Assembly (NCBI RefSeq): GCF_003385215.1 | Contig: NZ_PQHW01000018.1 | Location: forward strand, 1-64,000 | Source: Amycolatopsis thermalba | GTDB lineage: Bacteria; Actinomycetota; Actinomycetes; Mycobacteriales; Pseudonocardiaceae | DNA length: 64,000 nucleotides | Direction: 5' to 3' | Part shown: positions 19,695 through 27,399 of the stretch, piece by piece | How the letters are laid out: each line of letters begins with the position of its first letter | Position numbering within the stretch: the first letter of the stretch is position 1 | The notes under the pieces: generated by a model | Seen by the model: only the letters and a program-made list of their open reading frames with translations | Told to the model about the DNA's origin: nothing | Databases searched by the model: none | Program-made: the position numbers and the translations under genes

Positions 19695-19814
19695 TCACCG
19701 GTAGCGGCGGCGGTCCCGCAGCGGATCGGTCTCCAGCATCACGGCCTCGAACTTCTGCAGGCTCACGGTGAAGACCAGGATCACGATCGGTATCAGCAAC
19801 ATCAGCCACAACAT
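19695..19814 (-). CDS. 39-aa single-pass membrane microprotein upstream of devR
   Basis: The frame from ATG 19814 to TGA 19695 encodes M-L-W-L-M-L-L-I-P-I-V-I-L-V-F-T-V-S-L, a clear transmembrane helix, then an amphipathic stretch Q-K-F-E-A-V-M-L-E-T-D-P and the basic end R-D-R-R-R-Y-R. A GGTGGGG sequence precedes the ATG. The stop lies 12 nt from the devR ATG in the same direction, so it should be co-transcribed. The design (TM plus charged tail) recalls small regulators of membrane complexes. No family is recognised. Confidence 0.7.
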   Translation of the reverse strand: MLWLMLLIPIVILVFTVSLQKFEAVMLETDPLRDRRRYR

Positions 19815-19889
19815 TCGTGCCCCACCCCTGCCTAGTGTTCGTTGCTCATCGGCTACCCCGGCGGGTGGACCGCTAACCCGGGCCGTTAC

Positions 19890-21443
19890 TCATCGGATAC
19901 GTCGTTCGTGACCGGCCCACTCCTGCTCACGCAGCGCGTACTTCCGGATCTTGCCGGTGGAGGTCTTGGGCAGCGGGCCGAACACCACCCGCCTGGGTGC
20001 CTTGAACCGGGCGAGCCTGCCCCGGACGAACTCGGCGATGTCCCCGGCGGTCGCCGACGCCCCGTCCCGCAGCGTGACGTAGGCCACCGGCACCTCGCCC
20101 CAGTGGTCGTCCGGCGCGGCGATCACGGCGACCTCCAGCACGGCCGGGTGGTCGGCGATCGCCTGTTCGACCTCGACGCTGGCGATGTTCTCGCCGCCGG
20201 AGATGATCACGTCCTTGCCGCGGTCCCGCAGCTCGACGTAGCCGTCCGGGTGCATCACGCCCAGGTCGCCGGTGCGGAACCAGCCGTCCGGCGCGGCCAG
20301 CCGGGTGGCCTCCGGATCGCGGTGGTAGCCGAGCATGACGTTGTTGCCACGCACCGCGATCTCGCCCGTGGTGGCGCCGTCGGCGGGCACGTCCGAACCG
20401 TCCTCCGCGACGACCCGCGCCCGGCAGGACACCAGGTTGCCCACCCCCTGACGCGCCTTGAGCCGGGCCTGCGCGGGCGCGTCGAGCGCGTTCCACTCCG
20501 GGCGCCAGTCGCAGATCATGACCGGCCCGAACGTCTCGGTCAGTCCGTACAGGTGCGTGACGTCGAACCCGAGTTCGCCCATGCGGCGCAGGATCGCCGG
20601 GCTCGGCGGGGCACCCCCGGTGGCGACGCGCACCGGGTGCGCGACCGGCGCCGCCTCCGGCGCGTAGGCGAGCATGGACAGCACGGTCGGGGCGCCGTTG
20701 AGGTGCGTGACCCCCTCGTCGCGGATCAGCCGCCACACCCGGGTGGGCTCGACCTTGGGCAGGCACACGTGCGTGCCCGCGGCCGCGGTCACCGCCCACG
20801 GGAAGCACCAGCCGTTGCAGTGGAACATCGGCAGCGTCCACAGGTGCACCGCGGACGGGGACAGGCCGGTGTGCCCGACCATCGCCAGTGCCTGCAGGTA
20901 GGCGCCCCGATGGTGGTACATCACGCCTTTCGGGCGACCGGTCGTGCCCGAGGTGTAGTTGATCGACAACAGCCCGCGTTCGTCCCGCGGCGCCTCGGCC
21001 CGGGGCGTGGCGCCGGCCAGCCTCCGCTCGTAGTCCTCGCCCGCCCGGACGACCTCGACCGGCCGGCCGAGCCGGGTGAGCACCTCGGTGACGAGCTCGT
21101 CGAACACCGGGTCGTGCACCAGCACCGCGGCCTCGCAGTGCGCCAGGATCCCGGCGATCTCCCCGGCGGACAGGCGCGTGTTGAGCGCGACCAGCGGCAC
21201 CCCGGCCCACGGCACGCCGAAGTGGGCCTCCAGCAGCACGTGCGTGTTCGGGGCGAGCACGGCGACCGGCCCGCCCCGCGCGAGCGGCGCGAGCACCCCG
21301 GCCAGCCGCCGGCACCGGTCGGCCAGCTCGGCGTAGGTGAACCGCCGCTCCCCGTCGACCACGCCGATCCGGTCACCGTGCGCCGCCTCGGCCCGGTCCA
21401 GGAACGAGACCGGCGACAGCGGCTCGAAGGACAGCTCCGTCAC
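19890..21443 (-). CDS. Acyl-CoA synthetase (AMP-binding, fatty-acid CoA ligase type)
   Basis: A 517-residue adenylate-forming enzyme activating a carboxylic acid with ATP and CoA. The P-loop reads Y-T-S-G-T-T-G-R-P-K-G-V; further motifs are Y-G-L-T-E-T-F-G, the hinge Y-V-E-L-R-D-R-G-K-D, and the C-terminal catalytic Lys in K-T-S-T-G-K-I-R-K. GTG 21443 (V-T-E-L-S-F-E-P) is chosen. The frame runs to 21575, but that part is not enzyme-like, and TACGCT 7 nt upstream of the GTG suggests a leaderless start. It is related to medium/long-chain or aromatic acid ligases; the substrate cannot be told. Confidence 0.9.
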   Translation of the reverse strand: MTELSFEPLSPVSFLDRAEAAHGDRIGVVDGERRFTYAELADRCRRLAGVLAPLARGGPVAVLAPNTHVLLEAHFGVPWAGVPLVALNTRLSAGEIAGILAHCEAAVLVHDPVFDELVTEVLTRLGRPVEVVRAGEDYERRLAGATPRAEAPRDERGLLSINYTSGTTGRPKGVMYHHRGAYLQALAMVGHTGLSPSAVHLWTLPMFHCNGWCFPWAVTAAAGTHVCLPKVEPTRVWRLIRDEGVTHLNGAPTVLSMLAYAPEAAPVAHPVRVATGGAPPSPAILRRMGELGFDVTHLYGLTETFGPVMICDWRPEWNALDAPAQARLKARQGVGNLVSCRARVVAEDGSDVPADGATTGEIAVRGNNVMLGYHRDPEATRLAAPDGWFRTGDLGVMHPDGYVELRDRGKDVIISGGENIASVEVEQAIADHPAVLEVAVIAAPDDHWGEVPVAYVTLRDGASATAGDIAEFVRGRLARFKAPRRVVFGPLPKTSTGKIRKYALREQEWAGHERRIR

Positions 21444-21622
21444 ACGAGCGAGCGTATCCGCCGCGAGATCGTTTCCGCTGCCTTCGGAATCCGCGGTCGC
21501 ACCGGTCCCTGACCGAGCGGGACGCAGCGTGCCGATGCCCGTCCGGCTCACCGAGGCACGGCTCGCCGTCTTCACCGGGACCTGGCAGCCGCGAGGCCCG
21601 GTCCGGTTCCGCGGTCCCGCCC

Positions 21623-21651
21623 GCTAGATCGGATCCAGCGGGCGATCTAGC
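21623..21651. promoter_or_regulatory. Inverted repeat upstream of the FMN-reductase operon
   Basis: GCTAGATCG (21623-21631) and CGATCTAGC (21643-21651) are perfect 9-bp arms 11 nt apart, ending 31 bp before the ATG at 21683. Probably an operator for the reductase/DrrAB-like operon; no regulator gene is adjacent. Confidence 0.6.
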
Positions 21652-21682
21652 GCCTCCCGGTCGAGAACGGGAGGAGGCCACC

Positions 21683-22243
21683 ATGGAGGACGTCCTGAGG
21701 GTCCTGACCCTGATCGGGAGCACCCGGGAGGGCCGGGCCGGTCAGCGGGTCGGGCAGTGGTTCGCCCGCCAGGCCGGCGAGCGCGGCGACCTCGACCTGG
21801 CGGTGGTGGACCTGGCGGAGTTCGACTTCCCCGCCCGCTACCCGGCCCGGGCGACCCCGGCGATGACGGCGTTCACCACCGAGATCGACCGCGCCGACGC
21901 GTTCGTCGTCGTGACCCCGGAGTACAACCGCAGCTTCCCGGCCTCCCTGAAGCAGGCGATCGACTACGCCTACGACGAATGGCAGGCCAAACCGGTGGCG
22001 TTCGTGTCCTACGGGTGCCGCTGCGCCGGCCTGTACGCGGTGGAGCAGCTCCGCGTGGTCTTCACCGAGCTGCACACCGTGACCCTGCGCAACACCGTCA
22101 GCTTCAACCTCTTCGACACCGGGCCCGACGGCGGCCCGCGTGACGAGGCCGTCCGCCACGCGGTCGGCCCGATGCTCGACCAGCTCGTCTGGTGGGGCCA
22201 CGCGCTGCGCGCCGCCCGCCGGGCCCGCCCCTACGTGGCGTGA
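21683..22243 (+). CDS. NADPH-dependent FMN reductase-like flavoprotein
   Basis: A 186-residue flavodoxin-like protein. The FMN phosphate loop is [10 protein letters not shown], and the flavin-edge motif [18 protein letters not shown] is diagnostic of the family. It supplies reduced flavin or acts as a quinone/azo reductase. GGGAGGAGGCC precedes ATG 21683. The ABC transporter genes follow after 16 nt, suggesting a joint role in handling a redox-active drug (inference). Confidence 0.92.
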   Translation: MEDVLRVLTLIGSTREGRAGQRVGQWFARQAGERGDLDLAVVDLAEFDFPARYPARATPAMTAFTTEIDRADAFVVVTPEYNRSFPASLKQAIDYAYDEWQAKPVAFVSYGCRCAGLYAVEQLRVVFTELHTVTLRNTVSFNLFDTGPDGGPRDEAVRHAVGPMLDQLVWWGHALRAARRARPYVA

Positions 22244-22259
22244 CAAGGAAGGAAGGACC

Positions 22260-23237
22260 ATGAGCGATCTGGCGATCGAAACGTCCGGGCTGGTCAAGGT
22301 GTTCGGCAAGACCCGCGCCGTGGACGGCGTGGATCTGGCCGTGCCCGCCGGCACCGTGTACGGCGTGCTCGGACCCAACGGCGCGGGCAAGACCACCGCG
22401 GTGCGGATGCTGGCCACCCTGCTGCGGCCCGACGGCGGGCAGGCCCGCGTGTTCGGCCACGACGTGCTGCGCGAAGCCGACGCGGTGCGGCAGCGGGTGA
22501 GCCTCACCGGCCAGTACGCCTCCATCGACGAGGACCTGACCGGCATCGAGAACCTCGTGCTGCTGGGCCGCCTGCTCGGCCACCGCAAACCGGCCGCCCG
22601 CCGCCGCGCCGACCAGCTGCTGGAGGCGTTCGGGCTGACCGACGCGGGCGGCAGGCAGGTGAAGAACTACTCCGGCGGCATGCGGCGCCGCATCGACATC
22701 GCGGCGAGCATCCTGCGCACCCCGGACGTGCTGTTCCTGGACGAGCCGACCACCGGCCTGGACCCGCGCAGCCGCAACCAGGTGTGGGACATCGTGCGGA
22801 TCATCGTCGCGCAGGGCACCACCGTCCTGCTGACCACCCAGTACCTCGACGAGGCCGACCACCTCGCCAACCGCATCGCGGTCATCGACCACGGCAAGGT
22901 CATCGCCGAGGGCACCCCCGGCGAGCTGAAGGCCTCGGTGGGCGCGGGCTCGATCCACGTCCGCCTGCGCGACGCCGCCCAGCGCGGCGAGGCCCAGCGG
23001 GTCATGGCCCGCGCGCTGGCGTCCACCGTGGAACTCGGCGGCGACCCGGTGTCGCTGACCGCGCGGATCGGCGGCGGCGAGTCCGGCCTGGGCGCCGCCG
23101 AGCACGCCGCCCGCGCGCTGTCCGACCTGGCGCAGGCCGGCATCACCGTCGACGACTTCTCCCTCGGCCAGCCCAGCCTCGACGAGGTGTTCCTGGCCCT
23201 GACCGACCACCCCGCGGAACAGGAGGCAGCGGCATGA
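22260..23237 (+). CDS. ABC transporter ATP-binding protein, DrrA type
   Basis: A 325-residue ATPase of the daunorubicin-resistance (DrrA) family. Walker [10 protein letters not shown], signature Y-S-G-G-M-R-R-R, Walker [13 protein letters not shown], and a C-terminal extension ending in [16 protein letters not shown], typical of DrrA. ATG 22260 has AAGGAAGG upstream. It overlaps the permease gene by ATGA and powers drug or lipid export with it. Confidence 0.93.
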   Translation: MSDLAIETSGLVKVFGKTRAVDGVDLAVPAGTVYGVLGPNGAGKTTAVRMLATLLRPDGGQARVFGHDVLREADAVRQRVSLTGQYASIDEDLTGIENLVLLGRLLGHRKPAARRRADQLLEAFGLTDAGGRQVKNYSGGMRRRIDIAASILRTPDVLFLDEPTTGLDPRSRNQVWDIVRIIVAQGTTVLLTTQYLDEADHLANRIAVIDHGKVIAEGTPGELKASVGAGSIHVRLRDAAQRGEAQRVMARALASTVELGGDPVSLTARIGGGESGLGAAEHAARALSDLAQAGITVDDFSLGQPSLDEVFLALTDHPAEQEAAA

Positions 23238-24079
23238 CCGCCACCACGACCGACCCGGCCCCGGCCTACACCCCGGCCGCCGAAAGCCTGCACGCCGTGC
23301 TGGACGCCGGCGAGCAACCGCCGCGCCCCAGCGCGCTGTCGGCGTCGCTGACGTTCGGCTGGCGGGCGATGCTCAAGATCAAGCACGTGCCCGAGCAGCT
23401 GTTCGACGTCACCGCGTTCCCGATCATGATGACGCTGATGTTCACCTACCTGTTCGGCGGCGCGCTGGCCGGGTCGACCACCCAGTACCTGCAGTTCCTG
23501 CTGCCCGGGATCCTGGTGATGAGCGTCGTGATGATCACGATGTACACCGGGCTGGGCGTGAACATCGACATCGAGAAGGGCGTGTTCGACCGGTTCCGGA
23601 CGCTGCCGATCTGGCGGCCGGCGGCGCTGGTGGGCGCGCTGCTCGGGGACATGGCCCGCTACAGCATGGCCTCGGCGGTCATCCTCGCCGTCGGGCTGAT
23701 CCTCGGGTTCCGCCCGGCCGGCGGCGTCGGCGGCGTGCTCGCCGGGGTCGGCCTGCTGATCGTGTTCTCGTTCGCGTTCTCCTGGATCTGGACGATGTTC
23801 GGGCTGATGCTGCGCACCGAGAAGTCGGTGATGAGCGTGAGCATGATGGTGCTGTTCCCGCTGACGTTCCTGTCCAGTGTGTTCGTCGACCCGGCCACCA
23901 TGCCCGGCTGGCTGCAGGCGTTCGTCAACGTCAACCCGGTGACGATCCTGTCCGACGCGGTCCGCAGCCTGATGATGGGCGCGCCGGACGGCAGTGACAT
24001 CACCTGGACGTTCATCGCCAGCGGCGCGCTGCTCGCGGTGTTCGGGACGCTCACGATGCGGCTCTACAACCGCAAGTGA
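23234..24079 (+). CDS. ABC-2 type permease, DrrB type
   Basis: A 281-residue membrane protein with six predicted helices and a DrrB-like N-terminus ([19 protein letters not shown]). It contains M-F-T-Y-L-F-G-G-A, the cytoplasmic loop [12 protein letters not shown], and the helix-5 segment [11 protein letters not shown]. The start overlaps the ATPase stop (ATGA). It is the membrane half of an antibiotic-resistance-type exporter and ends 6 bp from the convergent regulator gene. Confidence 0.92.
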   Translation: MTATTTDPAPAYTPAAESLHAVLDAGEQPPRPSALSASLTFGWRAMLKIKHVPEQLFDVTAFPIMMTLMFTYLFGGALAGSTTQYLQFLLPGILVMSVVMITMYTGLGVNIDIEKGVFDRFRTLPIWRPAALVGALLGDMARYSMASAVILAVGLILGFRPAGGVGGVLAGVGLLIVFSFAFSWIWTMFGLMLRTEKSVMSVSMMVLFPLTFLSSVFVDPATMPGWLQAFVNVNPVTILSDAVRSLMMGAPDGSDITWTFIASGALLAVFGTLTMRLYNRK

Positions 24080-24085
24080 GCCGGG

Positions 24086-27000
24086 CTACAGCCGCCAGGT
24101 GATGCCGGGCTCGCCCGGGTCGTAGCGGCAGCTCGCGCCGGTGGAGACGGTCGCCCGCAGATGCTCGGCGAGCTGGGGGTGGCGACCGTCCAGCCGGCGC
24201 AGCGTGTCGCGGATCCGGGCGGTGACGGTCTTGCGGGCGCGCTCGGCCTCGTCCCCGAGGCGCCGGGTGCGCCCGCCGAGACCGGCGGCGGCGCGCAGTT
24301 CCGCCAGCAGGGCCGCCCGCTCGGTGTCGAGCCGGGCGGCCTTGTCGTCGTCGCCGCGGGCGGCCGCCGCGTCGATCTCGTCGTCCAGGACGGCGAGACG
24401 GCGCCGGTAGGCCGCCTTCGCCGTGTCGTCGAGGACCTCGTCCCCGCCCAGGCGGCGCGCGGCCACCACGACCTCGCCGCCGGCCGGGTCGAGCAGCCGC
24501 ACCGCCGGCACGTCGGTGCCCGGGTGGCTGAGCAGGAAGTGCAGGTCCCGCAGGCCCTTCGCGTCCGGCAGGTGCAGCGTGCGGCCGGCCAGCGCGAGCG
24601 TCCAGGTCGTGCCGGTGAAGCGGAACTCGCCGGTCGCGGCGGGCCGCTCGCCGCGGGCACGCAGGCGCCGCACGCGTTCGGGCACGTGCCGCAGGCCCAG
24701 CTCGGCCGCCTCGGCGGCGAGCGCGTCCAGCAGCGCGGCGGCCTCGGTGTCGTCACCCGGCGCGGCCCGGTCCAGCAGCAAGGTGGCCCGGGCCAGCCGC
24801 GCTTCGACCACCCACGGCCGGGCCCGCATCGCCTCGGCGGACCGCTCGGCCGCGTGGTAGCGGTCCAGCGCCTCGTCCCAGTGGCGTTCCGCGGCGGCCA
24901 GCCTGCCCAGCCACAACGTGACCGGCCCGCTGATCTCGAACCCGAACACCGACACCAGCCACTGCCCGTCGTAGGGCAGCAGTGCCTCCCGGGCCCGCGC
25001 GGCCATCACGGCGTCGCCGGTGGCGGCCGCGGTCTGCGCCTGCAGCCGCAGGAACATCGGCAGGTACGCGCGCGGGAACGGCGGCCGCTCCCCCAGCCCG
25101 GCCAGGTACTTCGCCGCCTGGGCCGCGTCGCCGCGCTGCGCCGCGGTGGTGGCCTCCAGCAGGCCCGGATACGGGTAGTCGCCCGGGCCGAGCGAGGCGT
25201 GGAACCCGGCGAGCTCGTCGAACCGGCCCTGCTGCAGCAGCAACGACCACCGGTGGTGGCGCAGCATCGGCAGGAAATGGCTGTGCCGCACCTGTTCCTC
25301 CGCCGTGACCACGGAGTCGAACAGGGCCTCGGCGTCGGCGAAGCGGCCCTGGAAGGCGGCCAGGATGCTCTGGTCGATCCGCGCGCCGAACTGCATCCGC
25401 CGCGAGTCGCCCTGCTCGGCGAGCGCGACGAACGCCCGCATCTGGTCGAAGTACCGCGGATCGCCCAGCTCCACCAGCGCGACCCAGCGCAGCGACGTGG
25501 CGTACTGCTCGGTCTCGGTGTCGCCGCTGCGGTGGGCGACCTCGGCCAGCTCCGCCATCAGGGCCTCGCGCTCGGCGGCGGTGCCCAGGCCCCAGATCGA
25601 GTCGTGCAGCGTGGACAGGCTGAAACCGAGCGCCTCGTCGTCGCCGTCCTCGCGGGCCAGCATGCCCAGCTGGACGATCACCTCCCGCGCCCGGTCCTCC
25701 AGCGGGCGCTCCGTCTCACCCGGCCCGATCAGCGCGCGGTGCGCCTCGGCGATCAGCCCGGCCTTGAGGTCCGCGCGCTCCGCGTCCTCGCCCCAGCGGT
25801 AGGCCGTCAGGGCGACGCGGCCCAGCAGCTCCGCGTCGCCCAGCGCCCGGGCCAGCGCGGTGGCCTCCTCGAACACCGCCCAGCCCTCGGCGGTCTCGTC
25901 GGAGTGGTGCAGCTCGCCGCCGAGCTCCAGCAGCACGAGCACGCGACGCCGCGGCTCGTCGGCGATCCCGGCCGCGCGCCGGAAGTGCCCGATCGCCTCC
26001 TCGAACGCCATCCGGCCGGAGGCGGCCCGTCCGGCGGCGACGAGCAGGCCCACCGCGCGCGACGGCGGCACCAGCGGGCCGGCGAGGTAGGCGTGCCGGG
26101 CGGCTTCGGCCGGGAGGATCCGCTCGGCCAGGGCGGGGTTGTCCGCCAGCGCGGTGACCACCGCGGCGTGGCGTTCGCGGACCTCGTCCTCGCCGAGGGA
26201 GTCGTAGAGCGTCTCGCGCACCAGGTCGTGGGCGAAAGCGAACCGGCCCCCGCCCCGCACGGTGACCAGCCGCGCGGCGACCGCCTGGTCGAGCAGCCGG
26301 TCGGCGGGCGCGGCGGGCATCGCGGCGACCGCGGCCAGCACCTGGCGGTGGAACTGCTGGCCGAGCACCGCGGCGGTGGTCAGCAGCGCGACGACCGGGT
26401 CGGGCAGCAGCGACAGGCGGCGGCGCACCGCGTCCCGCACGCCCGGCGCGATCGCCGTGACCGATCCGCCGCCGTGCCACAGCCGCGCGGCCTGCTCGAC
26501 GAAGAACGGGTTGCCGCCGGTGCGGCGGTGCACCTCGGCCACGACGTCCGCGCCCGGGGTTTCGCCCACCGTCCGGGCGATCAGGTGGCCGACCTCCTCC
26601 GGTTCCAGGCCGGTGAGCGTGATCGTGCGGGCCTTGGCGACCAGCGAGGACAGCAGCGGGCGCAGCGGGTGGTCGGCCACCTCGACCTCGGCGTCGCGGT
26701 AGGTGCCGAGCAGCAGCAGCCGCTCGAACCAGGTGTGCCCGGCGGCGAACTCGAGCAGCTTGAGCGAGGCGGTGTCGGCCCAGTGCAGATCGTCCAGGGC
26801 GACGACGACCGGGCGGCTGTGCGAGGCGGTGACCAGGGCGCTGGTGACGGCGTCGTAGAGGCGGAACCCGTCGGGCGTCTCCCGCGGGTCCGCCTCGCCG
26901 AGCAGCACGGCCAGCCCGCCCCCGGCCTCCCGCTCGATCGCGGCCCACTCGCCGGCGGTGGCGGCGCGGCGGAGCCCGCGCAGCACCTGGACCCACGGCC

Positions 27001-27229
27001 AGTAACCGGGCGCGCTGCCGGAGTCCCAGCAGGCGCCGCCGAGGACGAGCGCCCCGCGCCGGCGCGCCTCGTCCGCCGCGCCGGTGATCAGGGTGGTCTT
27101 GCCGATCCCGGGCTCGCCGGTGACCAGCACGAGCCCGCCGTGGCTGTCCACCGCCCGCCCGATCTCGGCGCGCAGCAGGCTCACCGGGTGATCGCGGCCG
27201 ATCAGCGCGGGTTCGAGGTGGGTGTCCAT
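24086..27229 (-). CDS. Large AAA/TPR signalling ATPase (MalT/LAL-like without a visible LuxR domain)
   Basis: A 1047-residue protein. The AAA_16-type ATPase starts with the motif I-G-R-D, then Walker A G-E-P-G-I-G-K-T-T (about 39-47) and Walker B V-V-V-A-L-D-D-L-H-W-A-D, with T-G-G-N-P-F-F-V-E-Q. A long TPR-like helical array (about 380-850) follows. The C-terminus lacks a LuxR helix-turn-helix. Instead it has a beta-rich module (W-T-L-A-L-A-G-R-T-L-H-L-P-D-A-K-G), a coiled coil (about 960-1005) and R-D-T-L-R-R-L-D ... C-R-Y-D-P, possibly a divergent winged helix. It is likely an ATP-dependent STAND regulator. It is convergent with drrB; no target is evident. Confidence 0.85.
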   Translation of the reverse strand: MDTHLEPALIGRDHPVSLLRAEIGRAVDSHGGLVLVTGEPGIGKTTLITGAADEARRRGALVLGGACWDSGSAPGYWPWVQVLRGLRRAATAGEWAAIEREAGGGLAVLLGEADPRETPDGFRLYDAVTSALVTASHSRPVVVALDDLHWADTASLKLLEFAAGHTWFERLLLLGTYRDAEVEVADHPLRPLLSSLVAKARTITLTGLEPEEVGHLIARTVGETPGADVVAEVHRRTGGNPFFVEQAARLWHGGGSVTAIAPGVRDAVRRRLSLLPDPVVALLTTAAVLGQQFHRQVLAAVAAMPAAPADRLLDQAVAARLVTVRGGGRFAFAHDLVRETLYDSLGEDEVRERHAAVVTALADNPALAERILPAEAARHAYLAGPLVPPSRAVGLLVAAGRAASGRMAFEEAIGHFRRAAGIADEPRRRVLVLLELGGELHHSDETAEGWAVFEEATALARALGDAELLGRVALTAYRWGEDAERADLKAGLIAEAHRALIGPGETERPLEDRAREVIVQLGMLAREDGDDEALGFSLSTLHDSIWGLGTAAEREALMAELAEVAHRSGDTETEQYATSLRWVALVELGDPRYFDQMRAFVALAEQGDSRRMQFGARIDQSILAAFQGRFADAEALFDSVVTAEEQVRHSHFLPMLRHHRWSLLLQQGRFDELAGFHASLGPGDYPYPGLLEATTAAQRGDAAQAAKYLAGLGERPPFPRAYLPMFLRLQAQTAAATGDAVMAARAREALLPYDGQWLVSVFGFEISGPVTLWLGRLAAAERHWDEALDRYHAAERSAEAMRARPWVVEARLARATLLLDRAAPGDDTEAAALLDALAAEAAELGLRHVPERVRRLRARGERPAATGEFRFTGTTWTLALAGRTLHLPDAKGLRDLHFLLSHPGTDVPAVRLLDPAGGEVVVAARRLGGDEVLDDTAKAAYRRRLAVLDDEIDAAAARGDDDKAARLDTERAALLAELRAAAGLGGRTRRLGDEAERARKTVTARIRDTLRRLDGRHPQLAEHLRATVSTGASCRYDPGEPGITWRL

Positions 27230-27399
27230 CGCCCCTGACGCTAGCGCGCCGGTGTCCGTATTGTCCGCCGGTTTCCCTCACCCCCGGCCCACCACCGCGC
27301 GCATAACGGTTCCGGGCTGTTCATCCGCGCCGCCTTTACACCGGGAGCCACCGCCACCACACTCCACGCAGTACTTGCGGATCCGCTGGGGAGGCGAGG

